A DNA stretch of 64,000 bases from UBA4427 sp045106235 (lineage in GTDB: Bacteria; Myxococcota_A; UBA9160; UBA4427), in NCBI GenBank assembly GCA_045106235.1, contig JBGCEJ010000024.1, positions 62,001-126,000 on the forward strand, read 5' to 3'. The first letter of the stretch is position 1. Every line of letters begins with the position of its first letter. The position numbers and the translations under genes are program-made. Positions 43,217-52,068 of the stretch are shown here, piece by piece. The notes under the pieces were generated by a model. It ran no database searches, was not told where the DNA came from, and saw nothing but the letters and a program-made list of their open reading frames with translations.

Positions 43217-44500
43217 TCCAAATCCAATTTTTGCATGGAAAAATTTCGCACCGCCTTAGCCATCACGCTCTCACTATCAACCTTCGCAACCGTGACGCAC
43301 GCTGAGGAGACAGCGAACAAAAGTACGTTTGACACGCTCTTATCCGCCATCACCCAGGGAAAGCCGATCCTCGACGTCAACTTCCGCTGGGAGAACGGCA
43401 AGGCCGATGGCTTGCAGACCTCGAATTCGCTCACAGCGCGAACGCGCCTCGGGTACCAGACCAGCCCAATTTGGGGCCTTCAGGGGCTCCTAGAATTCGA
43501 GAACATCGCGTCTCCCTACTCGAGCGGGTACTTCGATGCGGTCGAAGTGAACCAAAGCGGCCAAACGCCCGTAGCGGATCCAGAGACCATCGCTGCGAAC
43601 CGCTTCTGGCTTCGCTTTGCCAAGAAGGAATGGGCAGGACTCGACGTCAAGGTGGGGCGTCAGCGAATCAAGCTCGACGACGATCGCTGGATCGGGAACG
43701 TCGGCTGGCGCCAGAATGAACAGACCTACGATTCGGTCCGGGGACAAACGAACTTCGGCGTCGACGGCCTCTTGGCGCAGTACATCTACGCGTGGGAAGT
43801 GAATCGAATTTTCGGTGATCAGGGCCCCGCCAATCGGCGCGACTTTGGCCAGAACTCGCATTTCATCAATCTCAGTTACCAGGTCGCCCCCGAACTCAAG
43901 GCCGTCGGCTTCGCCTACCTCCTCGATACAAACGACCCCTTTGCGGGCTTCGCGTCGAACACCTACGGCTTTCGGCTGAACGGCAAGGTCCCCGTCAACG
44001 AGAAATTCGCGGTGGTCTACCAGGGCTCATACGCCTACCAAACTGACGCAGCCGACAACCCTGTGGATTATGGAGCACACTACGCTTTGGCTGAAGTCGG
44101 CCTCGCCGTATCGAAGATTGCCACCTTCGCCGCGGGCTACGAGCTCCTCGGAACAGACGATGGGGACGCACGCGTCGTCACCCCCTTTTCCACCGCTCAT
44201 AAGTTCAACGGCTTCGCGGATGTCTTCCTGAATAACGGCGGAAATCGGGGCCTCAGAGACGTCTGGGCTTCGGTTGCTCCCGCAATTCCCGTCAAGGGTG
44301 TCAAGCTCAAGTTCGTCTTTCATCAGTTCTACGACGATCAGGGCGGAGACAATCTCGGGCAGGAATACGATGTGGTCGGTAGCTACAAGCTGAATAAGTA
44401 CATCAGCTTCCTCTACAAACTCGGATATTTCGATGGCGGAAAGGATCGCTCTCCGCCGACCACCGTCCGAAATATTCTCCAAACGACGTTCAAGTTCTAG
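43214..44500 (+). CDS. outer-membrane porin of the nitrate locus
   Basis: A 428-residue exported porin. A signal peptide (hydrophobic core, end near THA) is followed by a barrel-like chain of amphipathic strands, ending in the aromatic TTFKF expected of outer-membrane proteins. The segment FWLRFAKKEWAGLDVKVGRQRIKLDDDRWIG resembles the Alginate_exp porin family. Its position right after nrtABCD suggests a nitrate or nitrite channel for the outer membrane, but this is by context only. Translation may depend on the hairpin described for 43186-43216; ATG 43235 inside the signal is a less likely start. A similar porin lies at 56509-57888. Confidence 0.82.
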   Translation: MSKSNFCMEKFRTALAITLSLSTFATVTHAEETANKSTFDTLLSAITQGKPILDVNFRWENGKADGLQTSNSLTARTRLGYQTSPIWGLQGLLEFENIASPYSSGYFDAVEVNQSGQTPVADPETIAANRFWLRFAKKEWAGLDVKVGRQRIKLDDDRWIGNVGWRQNEQTYDSVRGQTNFGVDGLLAQYIYAWEVNRIFGDQGPANRRDFGQNSHFINLSYQVAPELKAVGFAYLLDTNDPFAGFASNTYGFRLNGKVPVNEKFAVVYQGSYAYQTDAADNPVDYGAHYALAEVGLAVSKIATFAAGYELLGTDDGDARVVTPFSTAHKFNGFADVFLNNGGNRGLRDVWASVAPAIPVKGVKLKFVFHQFYDDQGGDNLGQEYDVVGSYKLNKYISFLYKLGYFDGGKDRSPPTTVRNILQTTFKF

Positions 44501-44569
44501 TCAGGGTGAGACAGCCACTGCAGGCGACACGCAGCTGAGTCAGAGGAGTCGATCGCCGAAAGGGGGATC

Positions 44570-46375
44570 ATGCTATGCTTGAAGGCCATGGCGCGATCCC
44601 CCTCTCTCTTCCCTGAAACGACGTCCGTCGAAACAGGCCCCCTCGAGATCCGGCCCTTGCGAAGCCGATACTGGGCCTCTGCGGCGTTTTCGATTCCAGC
44701 ATGGTCGTGGCTCCTTCTCAGCGTTTCTCTCAGCCTCAGCGTTTCTCTCAGCCTCAGCATTTTTCTCAGCCTCACCCCCGCGCCAGCCAGCGCCGAGATC
44801 GCCACCCTCGACCTGCTCCTGGATCTCGATCAAGACGATCTCACCGGCTGCGATGTGGTCACCCCGGACGGGATGGCTTCGGGCGTCGAGCTTCGAATTC
44901 GGTCCGCGGTGGACACGGTCGCTGCAACTGTCACCAGCAGCACGCACGCAAGTTGCGCAGGCGGCCTCTTCGGATCAGAGACAGCGCTCCCGGCCGCCTC
45001 ATCGGCAGGCGTCCCAGGACTTCCGATCGCCCCCTGGCCAACCGTTCCGGGCAACGGTGCGGCGGGCGCCACCCTGATCGAAACCCACCTCCCCCTCAAC
45101 CTCCCCGACCTCACGGCCTTCATCGATTCAGCCGCGCCACTCCCCGGAGCCGCGATCGAGGCCAGGATTCACGTCCTCCTGAGCGCCCCTTCGGGCGACG
45201 ACGCGCTCCATGCGAACCCTCAGGGTGCCCCCCTTCTCATCCAACTCGCGCCGCCTCCCGTCCCAAGCCTTCGGTTCGCCCTGTTCATTGGCGGTGCCGT
45301 TCTGGCCTGCGCCGTCGGCGCAATCGCGATCCGGAGAACGCCTCTTTCGGTCAGTCATCTGATCGCCCTCCTCATCTCGGGCAGTGCAATCGCGATTCTC
45401 GCGAGTCCCGGCTCCGTCCGGGCGCTCCTCGGCGAGGGAACGGCATTCGTCTGGACACCCACGACTGAGGTTGCGACGGATGCGGCCGGCGATGCCTCCG
45501 CCACGCTTGATCTTCTTAATCTGCATGCCTCACTCGACATCGAAGCGGACGAGCTCTGGCTCCGCGCGGACGCCTTTTTCGGACCGCCCATTTGCCTTGA
45601 CTGGGGCAGCGTCGATCCCGGCGCCGGGTATCAATGCGGCCAGCAGCCCACCCTCGATTCGGGACCCTTCGGCTTCCAGATCGCTATGACCTTCGATGAT
45701 GGTCCCACCACGAACATCACCCCCGGCGTCGTCGCCATCCTTCGCGCCGAGAACATTCCGACGACTTTCTTCATGCGGGGCGACCGATTGCAAACCGCGA
45801 TCCAGCGTGCCATCGCCCTCGACATCTATCAGGACCCGCTTTTCCGAATCGCCAACCACACCTACAACCACCCCCGCATCCCAACCCTGACGCCGACTGA
45901 AGTGCAGGCCCAGATCGAAGACACATCCAACGCGCTCCGCGACGCCGTCGGCGATCCCTGCTTCTACCCCGAGTACTTCCGCTTCCCCTTCAACGCTGCC
46001 GACTGCACCACCATGGAGATCGTCCGCCAAAACGGGCATGCCGTCGCCGGCGTCAACGTCGACCCCGTCGATTGGTGTTATGCAAGCGGTGGCGGCACCT
46101 GCACCGCCTCCCGAGCGCCCTGGATGGATGAAATGTGGCGAGACGATATGCCCGGATACGCGGTGCATCGGATGCAAGTCACGACAGGCGGCATCATGCT
46201 CATGCATGATATCCATCAAAACACCCTCGACGAGCTCCCCGCCGTCATCGCCGCGCTGCGTGCCGCAGGGGCGACCTTCGTCGACCTAGACGACCTAACA
46301 CTCTTCCCCGTGCTGAACGCGAATATCAACCAGCCCGAGGCACCCGCCTGCTGCAGCGGACAAACAAGCAACTAA
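44570..46375 (+). CDS. exported polysaccharide deacetylase (CE4) with repeat-encoded signal region
   Basis: A 601-residue protein whose C-terminal half is a CE4 (NodB-like) deacetylase. All five motifs are present: MTFDDGP with the catalytic base, NHTYNHP with the two metal histidines, RFPF, DPVDW and MLMHDIH. The N-terminal half has a leucine/serine-rich signal segment followed by a domain rich in Asp, Ala and Pro with no recognised family, and a second hydrophobic stretch near residues 235-290, so the enzyme may be membrane-tethered in the periplasm. ATG 44570 is supported by AAGGGGG five bases upstream; ATG 44588 would also work. Expected role is removal of N- or O-acetyl groups from a cell-surface polymer. 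Confidence 0.85.
   Translation: MLCLKAMARSPSLFPETTSVETGPLEIRPLRSRYWASAAFSIPAWSWLLLSVSLSLSVSLSLSIFLSLTPAPASAEIATLDLLLDLDQDDLTGCDVVTPDGMASGVELRIRSAVDTVAATVTSSTHASCAGGLFGSETALPAASSAGVPGLPIAPWPTVPGNGAAGATLIETHLPLNLPDLTAFIDSAAPLPGAAIEARIHVLLSAPSGDDALHANPQGAPLLIQLAPPPVPSLRFALFIGGAVLACAVGAIAIRRTPLSVSHLIALLISGSAIAILASPGSVRALLGEGTAFVWTPTTEVATDAAGDASATLDLLNLHASLDIEADELWLRADAFFGPPICLDWGSVDPGAGYQCGQQPTLDSGPFGFQIAMTFDDGPTTNITPGVVAILRAENIPTTFFMRGDRLQTAIQRAIALDIYQDPLFRIANHTYNHPRIPTLTPTEVQAQIEDTSNALRDAVGDPCFYPEYFRFPFNAADCTTMEIVRQNGHAVAGVNVDPVDWCYASGGGTCTASRAPWMDEMWRDDMPGYAVHRMQVTTGGIMLMHDIHQNTLDELPAVIAALRAAGATFVDLDDLTLFPVLNANINQPEAPACCSGQTSN
44717..44770. repeat. three 18-bp tandem repeats in signal-peptide coding region
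   Basis: Three contiguous 18-base copies (CTCAGCGTTTCTCTCAGC; the third has two changes), plus a four-base partial copy, encode the SVSLSL pattern of the signal segment of the deacetylase. The unit length keeps the frame when the copy number changes. Confidence 0.9.
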
Positions 46376-46450
46376 GACGAAAGAGCCGACCAGAGAGCCG
46401 GCCACAGTCCCGGTCGAAGCCCCAAAAGCCGCCATGGCTCAGAAGCGGAC

Positions 46451-48166
46451 CTAGGCCTCTTCGATCCAGCGCCGCGCCGCTTCGAGCCGCTTCTCGAGCT
46501 GGCCCACCGTAGCTTCGGTGATGCGCTTGATACCGACGCGCCGGTTCAACTCCGCATTGACCTGGGCATGCCCCATCCGCTTGCGGTGCACGAGACTGCG
46601 GACGTAAGCGCTGTTCTGCTCGCGAAGCTTTCGCTTCTTGCTGAGCGTGCTGCCCTTCATCCCAGAAGAAGGATCCGGAATCACATCAGGCTCGGGCGTC
46701 GGAACGGGACGCTCAAAATCCGGCGCCGTGAGCGAAAACGTATCTCGCTCGTCGACGTCTTCGCCCGCCGGCGCTGAATCGCCGACCAGCCCGGGAATCG
46801 CGTCCTCGGCGTCTCCTTCGGGATCCTCCAGCGGTGAAGCATCCAATGGACGCCCCTCCTCATCCAGCGGCACAGCCGAGATCGCCGAGAACAGCGAAAG
46901 CTGATCTTCCGCCGGCGGCTCGCGCTCGGCCTCGTCGTCCTGAATCAGGTCGTCGCCTTCCTTCGACTCAGGCTTGGCGAGGCTATGGCGGCGCTGCTCG
47001 GCGATCCCGAACGCAAAATTACGCAGGCGCACATCGTCGGGAATGAACATATAGGCGCGCTGCTGCTTCGCCGTGCCGCTCGTGCGCACGAGCCGACCGA
47101 CCGCCTGCCGAAAAAACAAGTCCGTCATCGTATTGGTCGCGTAGACGCCGACGGCGAGCCGCGGAATATCGACCCCTTCGGAAACCATCCGCACGGCCAC
47201 AATCCAGGGATCATTCCCTTCCGTGAACTCGGCGATCTTCTTCGACGCATCGGGATCGTCCGAAGTCGCCACCGTCGGACGCACGCCCATCCGGTCCTTG
47301 AAGATGCGCGCGATACCCCGAGCGTGATCCTGGTCGATCGCGATCACCATGCCCGCGGCGCGCGGATCGACTTCGCGCAGTTTCTGAACCTGGCGATGCG
47401 CCTTGGTCAGCACGGCGGGAAGCCATTCGCCTTCGATATCGAGCGCGGTGCGGAGGCGCTGGCTCGCGAGGTTCCGGGTGAGCTGATCCTCGAACCCTGC
47501 GGAATGGGTCGATCCATCGGCGGAGGTCCATTCCATCCGGCCGTTGATCCGCGGGAAAAAGACGGGGCGAACCACCTTGCGATCCAGGAGGGCCTCGCCG
47601 TAGCCGTATTCGTAATCAGCCTGCGCTTCTTCACCGACGTAGCGAACGAAAGGAATCGCGCTCTGGTCCGAGCGAAAAGGGGTTCCCGAGAGGCAGAGTC
47701 GGACCGGCGCCATCTCGAAGGCATGCCGAATGCCATCGCCCCAGGAGCGCGAATCCGCGGCGTGATGAATCTCGTCGAGAACAACAAAGGCGTTAGCGAC
47801 GAGGCGGCGGAGCGCGGCGGGATTTGCGGCGACCTGTTGATACGTCACCGCCACGCCGTGCACATCTGAAGGCAGGGTCCCGTCCCCGGCGGACCAATCG
47901 GGGTCGAGGTGGATATCGAATTTTTCGGCGGCGATCGCCCACTGGAGCTTGAGATGCTGGGTCGGAACCACGACGACGCAGCGGCGCACGTGGCGCGCGA
48001 CGAGCGCACGACGCACCGCGGCCAAAGCGAAGGTCGTCTTACCTGCGCCGGGCGTCGCGACTGCGAGAAAACTCGAATGAACGCGGGATTCTAATTTTGC
48101 GAGCGCTTCCTTCTGCCAGGCGCGGAAGCGGATCGGAGCGGCCACGAGCGAGCCACCTCTTTGCAT
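46451..48166 (-). CDS. SF2 DEAH-type DNA/RNA helicase
   Basis: A 571-residue superfamily 2 helicase. Motif I is TPGAGKTT, motif II LDEIHHA, motif III SGTPF and motif VI QAVGRLVR, all in normal order. A C-terminal acidic, proline-rich stretch (about residues 400-490) follows, then a charged helical end. It resembles the RecG/ERCC3-like restriction-associated helicases of actinobacteria, but I cannot name a family. No nuclease or restriction genes lie beside it, so an isolated repair or remodelling role is more likely than defence. The start is tentative: no strong ribosome site precedes ATG 48166. It converges with the deacetylase gene (75 bases apart). Confidence 0.85.
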   Translation of the reverse strand: MQRGGSLVAAPIRFRAWQKEALAKLESRVHSSFLAVATPGAGKTTFALAAVRRALVARHVRRCVVVVPTQHLKLQWAIAAEKFDIHLDPDWSAGDGTLPSDVHGVAVTYQQVAANPAALRRLVANAFVVLDEIHHAADSRSWGDGIRHAFEMAPVRLCLSGTPFRSDQSAIPFVRYVGEEAQADYEYGYGEALLDRKVVRPVFFPRINGRMEWTSADGSTHSAGFEDQLTRNLASQRLRTALDIEGEWLPAVLTKAHRQVQKLREVDPRAAGMVIAIDQDHARGIARIFKDRMGVRPTVATSDDPDASKKIAEFTEGNDPWIVAVRMVSEGVDIPRLAVGVYATNTMTDLFFRQAVGRLVRTSGTAKQQRAYMFIPDDVRLRNFAFGIAEQRRHSLAKPESKEGDDLIQDDEAEREPPAEDQLSLFSAISAVPLDEEGRPLDASPLEDPEGDAEDAIPGLVGDSAPAGEDVDERDTFSLTAPDFERPVPTPEPDVIPDPSSGMKGSTLSKKRKLREQNSAYVRSLVHRKRMGHAQVNAELNRRVGIKRITEATVGQLEKRLEAARRWIEEA

Positions 48167-48295
48167 CTTGAAGGCCGGATCGGCGCCGGCTTTGTGCTCT
48201 GTGGGGCGCGCTCTGGGGGGATGGGCGCGACCCTCGATCGGGGCGCCGAAATTAGCAGCTCAGGCCCGTGCGCGGCCCTCTTGCGAAACCGAAAA

Positions 48296-50485
48296 TCAGC
48301 GCGCGGGAGGACTTTTTTCGACCCTCACGGGGAGTGCGCTCATCAGGGGAATTCCGGAGAAGCGCGCCGTATTTTCGTTCACGCTGATGAGCAGCCCCGT
48401 GTTCGCGCCGACTTGCCGAGCATCATTCTCGGTCGCCGGAGAGGCGCCCCAGCAATGACACATCGAGACCAGCCCCCGGCGCAGATCCTTGTCCGGCCAG
48501 GCCACCGCCTCGAGCTCTCCGTGGGCGCTCTGCACCCGAATGAGATCACCCCGGGCGAGCCCCTGATCCGCTAGATCCTCAGGGTGCATAAAGGCGGGAT
48601 TCGTCCCGTAGCGCCGGGTCAGCGCATCGATGTCCGTCCCCACCGAATTGAAGGAATTGGCCATCCGGCGGCTCACCAGGCGATGCGGATAATTCGCCTT
48701 CGCGAAAGGATCCCCCGCCGCGAAAGCCGTCAGCTCCTCGAACATCAGGGCGCTTCCGATATCCAGCTTCGCGGCGTACCCCTCCTCCCGCGGCTCGACA
48801 TAAACCGGCGTCTCATCCGTGAAGAGCACTTTGCCCGGCTCCGCCCGAAGCCGCTCAAGGGGAATCCGCGAACCCTTCGAAACGAGATCGAGCATCTCTT
48901 CCGAACTCGGCGGCGTCTTCATGTCCAGCGGCGTACTCGGGGTCTTCGTCCCCATGATCGGAAAGACCCCGGCCTGCACATCGAGCTCGAGCCCCATGCG
49001 CTGCGCGAGCCCGTAAAAGAACTCCCAATCCTCGAGCAGGTCCGCCCCCTCGGGCGGCTCAACAATGGGCGGCACATATTGGCCGTAAGGCTCCGTATAT
49101 CCGAGGCCCGGCGAAACCGTGAAGAGATTCTCAGTGGAGAGCGTGCTCCCCGGCGTCTCGAGCGGCAGCTTCGGCGCGAGGACGAAATCGGCCAAGGCCG
49201 CGGTATCCGTCATGCGCGGCTCCACCACGACATGCAGATCGAGCGCCTCAAGCGCCGCGAGGGTCTTCTTCTGGTCCGGCCAGGCCCGCATGGGATTCCC
49301 GCCAATCGTGATCAGCGCCCGCACCCGGTCATCGCCCTCGAGCAGGATCTCGTCCGCAAGAGCCGAAGTCGGCAGACCGCAGACCGCCGGCGGCTGATCC
49401 GGCCGCGACCGCAGGGGCTTGCCGTAGCCATCCACCGGATAAGGCGGAAGCGGTTGCGCCTTAAAGGCCCGCTCGGTCGTCAGCACACCGGGATTCTCGA
49501 CAAGATCCCCCGCCTTCCGGAAACGACCGCAGATCGAATTCAAACAGAGCACGAGGTACTCCGTAATATTTGACCAGCCCGACATATTGGCGCCGGTCCC
49601 TGCCGTGACCGAGCCCTTCTGCGCCGAAGCGAAGATCCGCGCCGCCTCCCGCAGCTGCGCCGCCGGAACACCCGCCCGCTCCTCCACCGCCTCCGACGTA
49701 TAGGGCGCGACCGCTGCAGCGAGTTCCTCGTATCCATCGACGTTCTGTTCAACGAACGCCGCGTCGACGAGGCCCTGCTCAATCACCTCGCGGATCAATC
49801 CCGAAAGCACAGCCGGATCCGTCCCGGGCAGCGGCTGCAAATGCAAAGCCGCCTGCTTCGCCGTCTCCGTCCGCCGCGGATCGATGACGATCAACTGCAT
49901 GCCGCGCTCCTGCGCGCGCTTTAGCCGGCGCGCCGGGTTCGCATGCGGAATGCCCCCCGAAATCGCAACCAGGGGATTAGTCCCAACTAACATCCACGTA
50001 TCACAGCCATCAAATGCCGGGCTTCCCCCGAGCCAATGCCCATGAGCCGCCGCCGCCGTCTGCTTCCCGGGCTGATCGATTGTCCCGCTGCTAAAACGCA
50101 GCCGAAGTCCGAGCGCGTTCATGAAGGCCGTCGCCGTGGCCGCGGTTTGCGGCAGCTGATAGAAGAGCGTGCCGGTATAGACCGCCACGGCACCACGACC
50201 ATGCTCGTCAATCACGGCCTGGAGCCGTTCGGCGACCTCGTCCATGGCCTGTCCCGAAGCGACGGGCGCGAGTTTCCCCGACGCATCCCGATGCAGCGAG
50301 GTCCTCAGCCGATTCGGGCTCGTATGCATCTCCGGGAAATGCTTCCCCTTTAGGCAGAAGAAGCCCTCAGAATGAGGGTTCTCCTTGTCGCCCCGAGCGG
50401 AAATCGGTCGGCCCGCGGCGTCCACCTCGACCACAATCGGGCATTGAGCGGTGCAGATTCGGCAGATCGTTTTGCGTTCTTCCAT
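48296..50485 (-). CDS. molybdopterin oxidoreductase lacking the usual cysteine ligand
   Basis: A 729-residue molybdopterin enzyme of the DMSO-reductase superfamily. A 4Fe-4S site at the start uses Cys8, Cys11, Cys15 and Cys44. The following pyranopterin regions are normal (VIDPRRTETA matches the second nucleotide-binding block of NasA in this window). Where NasA has NTRQCMA, this protein reads TIDQPGKQTA (residues 135-144), with no cysteine, selenocysteine or serine exactly at the ligand position. No twin-arginine signal is present, so it should be cytoplasmic. Its ATG lies three bases after the stop of a putative 2-oxoglutarate oxygenase, implying coupled translation. Substrate unknown. Confidence 0.82.
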   Translation of the reverse strand: MEERKTICRICTAQCPIVVEVDAAGRPISARGDKENPHSEGFFCLKGKHFPEMHTSPNRLRTSLHRDASGKLAPVASGQAMDEVAERLQAVIDEHGRGAVAVYTGTLFYQLPQTAATATAFMNALGLRLRFSSGTIDQPGKQTAAAAHGHWLGGSPAFDGCDTWMLVGTNPLVAISGGIPHANPARRLKRAQERGMQLIVIDPRRTETAKQAALHLQPLPGTDPAVLSGLIREVIEQGLVDAAFVEQNVDGYEELAAAVAPYTSEAVEERAGVPAAQLREAARIFASAQKGSVTAGTGANMSGWSNITEYLVLCLNSICGRFRKAGDLVENPGVLTTERAFKAQPLPPYPVDGYGKPLRSRPDQPPAVCGLPTSALADEILLEGDDRVRALITIGGNPMRAWPDQKKTLAALEALDLHVVVEPRMTDTAALADFVLAPKLPLETPGSTLSTENLFTVSPGLGYTEPYGQYVPPIVEPPEGADLLEDWEFFYGLAQRMGLELDVQAGVFPIMGTKTPSTPLDMKTPPSSEEMLDLVSKGSRIPLERLRAEPGKVLFTDETPVYVEPREEGYAAKLDIGSALMFEELTAFAAGDPFAKANYPHRLVSRRMANSFNSVGTDIDALTRRYGTNPAFMHPEDLADQGLARGDLIRVQSAHGELEAVAWPDKDLRRGLVSMCHCWGASPATENDARQVGANTGLLISVNENTARFSGIPLMSALPVRVEKSPPAR

Positions 50486-50488
50486 CCC

Positions 50489-51289
50489 CTAGACGTAGCG
50501 CTTCGGGAACGGAAATGAAGCCCGCTCGAGCGCGGCATCGATCTGAAGCGGCCACCCCTCCGCCAGAAATTCTTCCTGAAGGGAGACGGCTTCTCCCATA
50601 TCAATCGGACGCAGCGGCTCGCCATCGTTCCAGTAGAAACAATCCTGCTCAAACGCGCGCCAGCCAATCGCCACCCGAATCCAGCGCGGGTCGGGGCCTT
50701 TCGGCGCAGCCTCATGCGCCACCCCCGTAGCCGGAACGCCGTGCTGATAAACCGTGTTATCGAACATCAAGAATTCGCCAGCAGAGGCGTGCGTCTCCGT
50801 CACTTTCTCATCGGCGTCATGCAGCGTGGTCCCGCATCCGACCGAATCATTCCGCAGCGTGAGCACGCCGACTCGGCGCGGCCGAATCGCGCGGTAAATC
50901 GTACTCCCCTGCACAGGATGGACATCAAACTCAAAGAGCTCGCCGTCGTAATGCGGCGCGAGCGCCTCGCAATGCTCTGGATATCTCGTCGCGTTGAACA
51001 GCACGCGCCCTTCCGTGACACCCATCTTTTCGCAGGCAACACGTGTGGTTTCAGCGAGGGACGCCGGCAGCTCATCGAGCTGAAAGCCCGGAAGATGCGC
51101 CGAAGCCTCGGAGCCTGGGCAGTGCACAGCGAAGGCGAAGGCTTCGGCTGCGATCGCATACTCGTAAACATAGGATCGCCGCGCCCGCACATTTTCGGGC
51201 GTGTAGGCCTGATCAATGAAAGCGTTGACATCGGCCAGCAGCCCTTCGCAGGCTGCAGCTTCGATGAGAGGCTCGATCGAGTAGGACAT
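50489..51289 (-). CDS. putative Fe(II)/2-oxoglutarate-type oxygenase
   Basis: A 266-residue protein with the likely HxD...H facial triad of the cupin-fold oxygenases. HYDGELFEFDVHP supplies an HxD, NTVYQHGVP a distal histidine, and RWIRVAIGWR the arginine that binds 2-oxoglutarate. The strand order between them (RVGVLTLRND, SAGEFLMFDN) is typical of the double-stranded helix. This is a structural reading without a family name, so another cupin is possible. ATG 51289 is chosen; two purine-rich sites precede it. It is the first gene of a two-gene unit with the molybdopterin oxidoreductase and is divergent from the GST gene (135 bases). Confidence 0.65.
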   Translation of the reverse strand: MSYSIEPLIEAAACEGLLADVNAFIDQAYTPENVRARRSYVYEYAIAAEAFAFAVHCPGSEASAHLPGFQLDELPASLAETTRVACEKMGVTEGRVLFNATRYPEHCEALAPHYDGELFEFDVHPVQGSTIYRAIRPRRVGVLTLRNDSVGCGTTLHDADEKVTETHASAGEFLMFDNTVYQHGVPATGVAHEAAPKGPDPRWIRVAIGWRAFEQDCFYWNDGEPLRPIDMGEAVSLQEEFLAEGWPLQIDAALERASFPFPKRYV

Positions 51290-51390
51290 CGTCTCCGTCC
51301 CTCCCTTGCTTCGCACTTACATCACGTGGCCGAATCCAGGCTCGAATCCGACTGCGAAAGCATAGGAAATCGCGGCAGAATGGGAGGCCT

Positions 51391-51423
51391 AAAGAAGGTC
51401 CAAAGAAGGTTCAAAGGAGATCC
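51391..51423. repeat. three 11-bp leader repeats ending in ribosome site
   Basis: AAAGAAGGTCC, AAAGAAGGTTC and AAAGGAGATCC lie head to tail directly before the GST start codon. The last copy is the ribosome site; the first two are close copies of it. Confidence 0.85.
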
Positions 51424-51424
51424 C

Positions 51425-52063
51425 ATGCTGACTGTTTATCACCTCGCTAATTCCCGCTCTGACCGCCTGATCTGGCTCCTCGAGGAGCTTGGCCTCGCCG
51501 AAGGCAGCGACTATCAGATCAAAACCTTCGACCGCGATCCCTCCACCGGGCGTGCCCCCGCGGAGCTCAAGGCCCTTCACCCCATGGCCAAGGCCCCCAT
51601 GCTCGGCGACGACGCGGACGGCGAAGAACGGCTCCTAATTGAAAGCGGCGGGATCTTCGAGTACGTGCTCGGGCGCTATAGCGACGGAAGCCTCGTCCCC
51701 AAGCTGGGGGATTCAGACTGGGCGGACTATTTGCAGTGGATGCATTTCGCGGAAGGCTCCGCGATGCTGCCCTTGCTCCTCGATCATTTCCAAGCGGCCG
51801 GACTCTGCGGCCCGCCCGGGGAAATGCCGATCGCTGCGATGGCCCGCTCCGAACTCGAACGCCTTTACGGATACCTCGAAGGCGTGATGTCGAAGCAAAC
51901 CTGGATCGCCGGCGAACGCTTCACCGCCGCGGACGTGATGATGGGCTGGTTTGTCGAGATGATCGAACAGCGCGGCGAAATTGAACCCTACCCCGCGCTG
52001 GCTCGCTACCTCGCCCGACTGGGGGAACGCCCCGCCTATCAAAGCGCAAGCAAGCGCGGCTAG
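51425..52063 (+). CDS. glutathione S-transferase family protein
   Basis: A 212-residue GST. The N-terminal thioredoxin-like domain begins LTVYHLANSRSDRLIWLLEELG, where the serine of SRSDR is the likely glutathione-activating residue. The G-site segment LIESGGIFEYVL follows, and the C-terminal all-helical domain carries the GERFTAADVMMG stretch with the conserved N-capping aspartate. AAAGGAGATCC directly precedes the ATG. Expected reaction: glutathione conjugation or dehalogenation or peroxidase action. It lies between the divergent oxygenase and the convergent NTF2-like gene (gap 5). Confidence 0.9.
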   Translation: MLTVYHLANSRSDRLIWLLEELGLAEGSDYQIKTFDRDPSTGRAPAELKALHPMAKAPMLGDDADGEERLLIESGGIFEYVLGRYSDGSLVPKLGDSDWADYLQWMHFAEGSAMLPLLLDHFQAAGLCGPPGEMPIAAMARSELERLYGYLEGVMSKQTWIAGERFTAADVMMGWFVEMIEQRGEIEPYPALARYLARLGERPAYQSASKRG

Positions 52064-52068
52064 GCCGC

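Noticed and set aside
46985..47869. Plus-strand open frame opposite the helicase
   Set aside because: Antisense shadow; helicase motifs on the other strand are complete.
46451..51289. Defence island around the helicase
   Set aside because: No nuclease, methyltransferase or restriction gene is adjacent; neighbours are a deacetylase and metabolic enzymes.
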